From NCBI RefSeq assembly GCF_030523985.1, contig NZ_JAUNHK010000036.1, forward strand, positions 11,217 to 24,938: a DNA stretch of 13,722 nt. The letters are read 5' to 3'. The notes under the pieces are model-generated. The model did not search any database, was not told the DNA's origin, and saw only the letters and a list, made by a program, of their open reading frames with translations. Made by a program: the position numbers and the translations under genes. The stretch's first letter is position 1. Each line of letters starts with the position of its first letter. Positions 9,818-13,722 of the stretch are shown here, in pieces. Source of the DNA: Deinococcus sp. Its GTDB lineage: Bacteria > Deinococcota > Deinococci > Deinococcales > Deinococcaceae.

Positions 9818-11452
9818 TCAGCGACCTGACTCCGCTTCAGAGGGAAGCTGGGGGGCCGTCACCGCTGCCAGACGGTTTTGCGCCGCAATCAGGCAGGAAT
9901 TCACGACGCTGCTGGCCCAGGGACTGCCACCACGGTAGCCGCTGTTGGTGATGCGCGGCACGCTCAGGCAGCGGCGCAGCGCGGCCTTGCTCTCCACCGT
10001 GCCCACGAAGCCCACGGGCAGCCCGACCACCAGTCCAGGCCGCCAGTGCCGCTCGCGGATGAGACGCACCGCTTCGAAAATGGCGGTGGGCGCGTCGCCA
10101 ATCGCCACGATGCAGTCGTTGCCGAACTTCTCGTAAGCGCGGCGAATGCCCGCCGCCGAGCGGGTCAGGCCCAGTTGACGGCTGAGCAGGTGCGTCTCCG
10201 GGTCGTGAACGCCGCACCAGGTCGGTACACCCAGCCGCCCGAGAACCTCCCGCTTGAGGCCGGTCTGTACCATCGTCACGTCGGTGACCACCGTCAGGCC
10301 GCGCAGCACCGCCATGATTCCGGCTTCCATCGCCCCGGACGAGAAAAACAGGTCGTCCACGATGTCGATGTCGCCCGCCGTATGCACCAGCCTCTGCACG
10401 GCGTAGCGGTTCTCGGGCGGCACGCTGTCCCAGTCCCGCAGCCCCCCGATAATGTCGAACGACTGCGCCTCAATCGGATGCGGCTCGTAGAAGGGGATGG
10501 ACGTTTTCTCACTCTGGCGCGTGGGGGCCTGACCCCTCACCCCGCCGTGGTGCCCGACCTGCGGCGCGCCCTGTTCGGCCTCGTAACCGACCACCTGGGC
10601 GCGGTATTTGCAGAGGGTGCAGTTCATGTTGCCCAGCCCCTGCACGCCCTGTTCGGCGCGTTCAATCAGCACCCGCGCCACCCTGGGGTCGGGGCCGAGC
10701 ACGCGGGCCAGGGCAAAGCGTGTGCCCGCAAAACGCTGCCCCGCCGCCGCCACGGCTGCCGCGATACGCGCCGACAGCACGCCCTCGAACAGCAGGTAGG
10801 GCAGCACCAGCACCCGCCCGAAGCCCAGGGCGGCGGCGCGGGCCAGACCCGTGGGCAAGTCCGGCCTGGCGGTGCCCGAATAGCAGACCAGGCTGCCGCT
10901 GTAGCCCATGCCTTCTTCCAGAAAACGGGCCAGCTTGTGAATATCGCCGTTGGCGTCGGGGTCGGTGGTGCCGCGCCCGACGACGAGCAGCAGCGTCTGG
11001 TCACGCCGCACTTCGCCCTGCCCGGTCTGGGCCGGATTGGTCTGGGCCGGGATGGACTGGGCCGGGTCGGACTGGGCCAGAGCTTCGGCTTCCAGCAACC
11101 TCTCACGGCACAGTTCCAGCAGCAGCGGGTGCAGGTCCAGCGCCGCCGCCGCGTGAAAGGTCACGTCCGGCAGCTCGGTTCTCAAGACCTTCAGTTCGCT
11201 GGGCAGGTCGTTTTTGGTGTGGGTCGCCGCCAGCAGCATGCCGGGCACCAGCACCATTTCCCGTGCGCCCAGCGCGGCGGCTTGCTGAGCGGCCTCGGCG
11301 ATGGTGGGCGTATTGAATTCCAGAAAGCCGTGGGTGACGACGCGCCTAGGCGACAGGCGGCGGATTTCCGCGACCAGTTCGGCAAACTGCTCGGCGCTGG
11401 CCGGGTTGCGGCTCCCGTGCGCGGCGAGCAGGAGGGCGGGTTCTGAACTCAC
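9818..11452 (-). CDS. cbiX-cbiC: Fusion of sirohydrochlorin cobaltochelatase (CbiX) and precorrin-8X methylmutase (CbiC)
   Basis: 544 residues. Residues 5-120 and 154-265 are the two halves of a long-form CbiX class II chelatase (LLAAHGSRNPAS with His12; LLVVGRGTTDPDANGDIHKLARFLEE in the second half). CbiX inserts Co2+ into sirohydrochlorin. At 276-281 is MNCTLC, the MxCxxC motif that in Bacillus megaterium CbiX binds a 4Fe-4S cluster, with a nearby HH at 301-302. Residues 318-544 are CbiC/CobH, the methylmutase moving the C11 methyl to C12: FYEPHPIEAQSF, VHTAGD with the catalytic His357, GLPVGFVGTVESK and ITNSGYRGGS. A repetitive linker of AQ(S/T)xP units splits the chelatase halves (126-145). 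The GTG at 11452 overlaps the cbiE stop (GTGA), with GGAGG 7 nt upstream. One protein therefore holds an early and a late step of the pathway. Confidence 0.93.
   Translation of the reverse strand: MSSEPALLLAAHGSRNPASAEQFAELVAEIRRLSPRRVVTHGFLEFNTPTIAEAAQQAAALGAREMVLVPGMLLAATHTKNDLPSELKVLRTELPDVTFHAAAALDLHPLLLELCRERLLEAEALAQSDPAQSIPAQTNPAQTGQGEVRRDQTLLLVVGRGTTDPDANGDIHKLARFLEEGMGYSGSLVCYSGTARPDLPTGLARAAALGFGRVLVLPYLLFEGVLSARIAAAVAAAGQRFAGTRFALARVLGPDPRVARVLIERAEQGVQGLGNMNCTLCKYRAQVVGYEAEQGAPQVGHHGGVRGQAPTRQSEKTSIPFYEPHPIEAQSFDIIGGLRDWDSVPPENRYAVQRLVHTAGDIDIVDDLFFSSGAMEAGIMAVLRGLTVVTDVTMVQTGLKREVLGRLGVPTWCGVHDPETHLLSRQLGLTRSAAGIRRAYEKFGNDCIVAIGDAPTAIFEAVRLIRERHWRPGLVVGLPVGFVGTVESKAALRRCLSVPRITNSGYRGGSPWASSVVNSCLIAAQNRLAAVTAPQLPSEAESGR
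11018..11077 (-). repeat. Four degenerate 15-bp tandem repeats inside cbiX-cbiC
   Basis: Four 15-base units each starting GCCCAG encode AQSDP, AQSIP, AQTNP and AQTGQ (residues 126-145). They form a Pro/Gln-rich linker between the two chelatase halves. Unit number is likely to vary between strains by slippage without changing the frame. Confidence 0.8.
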
Positions 11453-12135
11453 TTTTCTCCCTCCAGACCTGTCGCCATCGGCTGCAAGGCCCGAATCAGG
11501 CAGATGCTCATGTCCGAAAACTCGCGCCCGGCCAGTTCGCCCAGCGTCCCTTCCCACTCGGCGTCGGCGCGGGTCAGGTTCTCCCAGACCTCCACGCGGT
11601 GCGCGGGACTGGTGCCGTGCATCAGCAGATAGGCCGCCACGTCCTTCGGCATGAAGTCCCACGGACGGGGAATCACGATGGCGTTGCGCCCCGCCGCCAG
11701 CACGTCACGCAGGTGGGTTTTGAAGGGGGTCAGGTCGCCCCGGCGGTGGAAGGTAAAAAAGGTGGTCTCGTCGAAGCACACGCGGCCCCGACTCGCCAGA
11801 ATCTGGGCGCTGGAGATGCCCGGCACCGTCTCGACCCGGTGTCCGCAGGCCCGTTCGACCCGTTCCAGGTACTGAAACCCGCTGAAATGGATATCGCCCA
11901 TGAAGACCACCACGCACTTCTGGCCCGCCTGGTGCAGCCTGGCGACTTCTTCCAGCCGCTCGACCTGGTTCCGGTAGCCCATTGTGACCACCTGCGCCGA
12001 AGGCGGAATCAGGGGCCGCACGATGTCCACCACCGCGTCGAACCCCGCCACCACGTCCGCGCCCGCAATGTGGGCCGCGCCGCCACGGGTGAGATAGTCG
12101 AGGTGCCCTGGGCCAGCGCCGACGCAAACAATCAT
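11449..12135 (-). CDS. cbiE: CbiE, (cobalt-)precorrin-7 C5-methyltransferase
   Basis: 228 residues from the ATG at 12135 that overlaps the permease stop (ATGA). SAM-dependent tetrapyrrole methylase that methylates C5; in many bacteria it is fused to or paired with CbiT, which does C15 methylation and decarboxylation. Motifs: IVCVGAGPGHLDYLTRGG (2-19), FMGDIHFSGFQYLERV (78-93; GDxxFSG type), VPGISSAQILASRG (104-117), and FTFHRRG, the CbiE variant of the SLHGR motif. The chain stops at normal CbiE length without a CbiT domain, and no cbiT is seen elsewhere in the window. Upstream in-frame codons to 12579 lie inside the permease and are not used. Confidence 0.9.
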   Translation of the reverse strand: MIVCVGAGPGHLDYLTRGGAAHIAGADVVAGFDAVVDIVRPLIPPSAQVVTMGYRNQVERLEEVARLHQAGQKCVVVFMGDIHFSGFQYLERVERACGHRVETVPGISSAQILASRGRVCFDETTFFTFHRRGDLTPFKTHLRDVLAAGRNAIVIPRPWDFMPKDVAAYLLMHGTSPAHRVEVWENLTRADAEWEGTLGELAGREFSDMSICLIRALQPMATGLEGEK

Positions 12136-13115
12136 GCTTTTCTCCTTTTCCCGCCCAGCTTCCAGACGCCGAACCCGAAAATGGCGAGGGTCAGCCCTGC
12201 CAGCCAGAAGCCCAGTGCGGACACGTCCCAGTGTTCGGCCCAGCCCAGCGCCAGCCGGGGGAAGTGCTCGCCCGCCCACTGGGTCAGCGTGACCACGCCA
12301 ATCACCAGCGCAATGAGTCCGGATAGGCCCGTGACCAGGAGGTTGTAGGCACGTTTTTTGCCAGGGTCGAGCAGCGCCCAGCGGTAGGCGTGGGTCATCG
12401 CTACCCCGTCCATGGTGTCCAGCAACGTCATGCCCGACGCGAACAGCAGCGGCAGCGAGAGGATGCCCGCCCAGCTCAGGCCCTGCTGCCCGGCCTGCCC
12501 CGCCAGTGCCAGCAGCGCCACCTCGGAGGCGGTATCGAAGCCCAGTCCCATCAGGAAGCCCAGCGGAAACACCTGCCATTGCTGCCCCACCAGGGCCATC
12601 AGCGGGGCCATCAATCGGGCCAGGAAGCCGCCGTGGTGGTGCGGATGGTCGCTGCCGGAACGCAGCAGCTGCCAGGTGGAATGCAGGTTGACCACCGCCA
12701 CCGTCAGCAGGTAGGCTCCCGCCACAAAAGGCCCCACCCAGCCGCCGAAAACGCCGATGCGGTCTTGTTCGCCCAGCAGCTTTTGACCCAGCAGGGCTGC
12801 CGCTATCGCCATCAGAAAAACCACGCTGGAATGACCCAGGCTGAAATAAAGCCCCACGCCGTAAGCGGGGCGGCCCAGCAGCAACAACTTGCGCGAGGTG
12901 TTGTCAATCACGGCGATGTGGTCGGCGTCCCAGGCGTGGCGCAGGCCGAACAGGTAGGCGGTCAAGCCCAAGCCCCACAGCAGCGGCGCAGACAGGGCGG
13001 CGGGCACCCACAGCGTGAGCGCCAACAGGTGCAGCAGCGCGACTATTGCGAAATACGGTGTGCCGCAGCGCAGGCTTTCGCGGGCGGTCACAGGCGGGGA
13101 GGCGGTCTGGGTCAA
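12132..13115 (-). CDS. NiCoT-family nickel/cobalt permease
   Basis: 327 residues. High-affinity nickel/cobalt transporter of the HoxN/NixA/NhlF family in the inner membrane, here expected to supply cobalt. The signature RHAWDADHIAVIDN (59-72) contains the metal-binding HX4DH (His60, Asp65, His66); LGFDTASEVALL (191-202) and GMTLLDTMDGVAMTHAYRWA (228-247) are the other family motifs. About eight hydrophobic segments can be seen, and a DHPHHHGG loop (157-163) is His-rich. I place the start at a TTG (13115) with GAGGA 7 nt upstream; the more obvious ATG at 13140 is out of frame, and a GTG at 13091 has no ribosome site. It is the first gene behind the cobalamin riboswitch, a common position for cobalt importers. 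Nickel as a second substrate cannot be excluded. Confidence 0.92.
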   Translation of the reverse strand: MTQTASPPVTARESLRCGTPYFAIVALLHLLALTLWVPAALSAPLLWGLGLTAYLFGLRHAWDADHIAVIDNTSRKLLLLGRPAYGVGLYFSLGHSSVVFLMAIAAALLGQKLLGEQDRIGVFGGWVGPFVAGAYLLTVAVVNLHSTWQLLRSGSDHPHHHGGFLARLMAPLMALVGQQWQVFPLGFLMGLGFDTASEVALLALAGQAGQQGLSWAGILSLPLLFASGMTLLDTMDGVAMTHAYRWALLDPGKKRAYNLLVTGLSGLIALVIGVVTLTQWAGEHFPRLALGWAEHWDVSALGFWLAGLTLAIFGFGVWKLGGKRRKA

Positions 13116-13171
13116 AGGGGCGTCCTCGGTGCAGGGGCATCTTGGGAAAAGAGCAGCAGCACGGAAGACGC

Positions 13172-13206
13172 AAAACCGCGCTGGTGCAAGGGGACCAGAC
13201 GCGGTT
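13172..13206 (-). terminator. Riboswitch expression-platform intrinsic terminator
   Basis: On the minus strand AACCGCG (13206-13200) and CGCGGTT (13180-13174) pair, with CTGGT/ACCAG inside, giving a 12-bp stem with one bulged T and an 8-base loop, followed by a short T run into TTGCG. It lies about 60 nt after the aptamer and 57 nt before the permease start. A second copy of CCGCGTCTG just upstream (13220-13212) could compete for the same partner strand, a plausible antiterminator. The short U tract makes strength uncertain. Confidence 0.7.
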
Positions 13207-13266
13207 GAACACAGACGCGGCTTTGACGGCCCTCTTTTGGCGAGAGGTGTTCCACACGGGAACGTC

Positions 13267-13354
13267 CCTGAGAGGCATTCGGACTTGTCAGCTTCATCGC
13301 TGCTTACCGCTGCGCAACAGTGCCAGAATTTCACTGGACTTCCCCTCATTCAGG
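13267..13354 (-). promoter_or_regulatory. Cobalamin (B12) riboswitch aptamer
   Basis: The minus strand matches the cobalamin aptamer in order: a closing helix CCTGA/TCAGG and GAGG/CCTC, then GGGGAAG, a small P3 stem CCAG-TGAAATT-CTGG (13337-13323), CACTG, TTGCGCAGCGGTAA, a short CAGC/GCTG hairpin (13302-13289), and the B12 box AGTCCGAATGCC. It has no long P6 extension. Binding of a cobalamin is expected to favour the terminator downstream and switch the operon off. The sequence match to the known motif is strong; which cobalamin form it prefers cannot be told. Confidence 0.93.
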
Positions 13355-13361
13355 TAGGGCG

Positions 13362-13390
13362 ATTATAACTGACAGTGAACAGAGACTGGC
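13362..13390 (-). promoter_or_regulatory. Promoter of the cobalamin operon
   Basis: A perfect TATAAT -10 hexamer (13367-13362) puts transcription start near 13355, right at the first base pairs of the aptamer. The -35 region is weak (GCCAGT or CCAGTC at 16-17 nt spacing), and no TGn extension is present. The -35 position lies about 10 bases from the end of the IS fragment. Confidence 0.75.
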
Positions 13391-13399
13391 CTGAGCAGC

Positions 13400-13648
13400 C
13401 ACGCACACCTCGTCTAGATGCCAACGGGAGCCATATCGTGGCTCCCGTTTCCTGAGTTCCTTCGTGATGGTAGGACCGAATTTCTCGCACCAGTAACGAA
13501 TGGTCTCATGGCTGACCTGAATTCCTCTCTGGAAAAGCAATTCTTCGATATCTTGGTAGCTCAAGGTGAAGCGGTGGTAGAGCCAAACCGCGTGCTGGAT
13601 GATGCTTCTATGAAAACGGTGACGGTAATGCTGCACATCGGCAGACAC
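13400..13648 (-). pseudogene. 5' fragment of an IS6-family transposase gene
   Basis: About 83 N-terminal residues are recognisable: HYRHRF, HAVWLYHRFTLSYQDIEELL, RGIQVSHETIRYWCEKFG, then RWHLDEV, where the Asp is the first catalytic residue of the DDE site. The start is a GTG at 13648. Family members run to about 230 residues; here similarity stops just after DEVCV (around 13400), and the frame then drifts through promoter and riboswitch sequence to a stop at 13346. The second Asp and the Glu are lost, so it cannot be active. Base composition is visibly less G+C-rich than the operon, consistent with a foreign element. Confidence 0.85.
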
Positions 13649-13722
13649 GACAGACCAAGCTACCCAAAGCTTACGGCCTGATAAAAGTCATGAGAGCAGA
13701 CGTTAGTGGAGATCACTTTGGG
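13400..13722 (-). mobile_element. Partial IS6-family insertion sequence (right boundary outside or near the window end)
   Basis: The truncated transposase gene at 13400-13648 plus 74 bases upstream of its start are presumably IS sequence. Members of this family have about 60-80 bases between the outer inverted repeat and the start, so the terminus should lie close to the window edge; I cannot identify it because the partner repeat is missing. Confidence 0.5.

Noticed and set aside
9878..11446. 522-codon open frame on the plus strand
   Set aside because: It lies opposite cbiX-cbiC, has His/Gln/Arg-rich composition typical of the antisense of high-G+C genes, and shows no family motifs.
12904..13278. 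ATG at 13140 and the minus-strand frame through it as an alternative permease start or leader peptide
   Set aside because: It is out of frame with the permease and continues inside it as a shadow; the TTG at 13115 has the ribosome site and correct frame.
13116..13349. N-terminal extension of the permease up to an ATG at 13349
   Set aside because: The extension would be translated from the riboswitch and terminator; its sequence has no transporter features.

Overview
The window is a cobalamin (vitamin B12) biosynthesis and cobalt-supply operon. Every real gene lies on the minus strand and is read from right (about 13355) to left (off the edge at base 1). High G+C, extreme gene packing (4-bp ATGA/GTGA overlaps) and the mix of fused corrin-ring enzymes suggest a bacterium of the Deinococcus-Thermus group, most likely Deinococcus. 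The genus is an inference from overall character, not from a marker gene. A cluster of this kind beside an insertion-sequence remnant would fit a megaplasmid or second chromosome, but nothing seen here proves that.

Right flank (13368-13722): a 5' fragment of an IS6-family transposase, broken just after its first catalytic Asp. Control region (13116-13367): a perfect TATAAT -10 box, then a clear cobalamin riboswitch aptamer starting almost at the expected transcription start, then a strong GC-rich hairpin with a short T run that looks like the switchable terminator. The operon is therefore expected to be shut off when cobalamin is abundant.

First gene block (13115-6305): Ni/Co permease (NiCoT), CbiE, a CbiX-CbiC fusion, CbiD, CbiL, CbiF and a short CbiG. 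These genes are overlapping or directly abutting. Gap (6069-6304): no gene, but an AT-rich near-perfect palindrome and a 14-bp inverted-repeat element. Second block (6068-1): a CbiH-CobK fusion, a cysteine-free CobW-like GTPase, a SUMT-HemD fusion (CobA-HemD), BluB, and the start of a ferredoxin-CobN fusion that leaves the window.

Together the genes import cobalt, make uroporphyrinogen III and methylate it at C2/C7, and insert cobalt early (CbiX). They then carry out the C20, C17, C11, C1 and C5 methylations, the ring-opening hydrolysis (CbiG), the reduction (CobK) and the methyl migration (CbiC), and make the lower ligand (BluB). The logic is that of the anaerobic, early-cobalt pathway, yet a CobN-like large chelatase subunit, typical of the late-cobalt pathway, is also present. 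CbiT, CbiA/CobB, CbiP/CobQ, CobD, CobU, CobS and an adenosyltransferase are not in this window.

The core is a known pathway. The points that stand out are the ferredoxin-CobN fusion next to CbiX, the MxCxxC motif at the CbiX/CbiC junction, the loss of the CxCC motif (and all Cys) in CobW with a His-rich loop in its place, the miniature CbiG, and the hairpin-rich gap.
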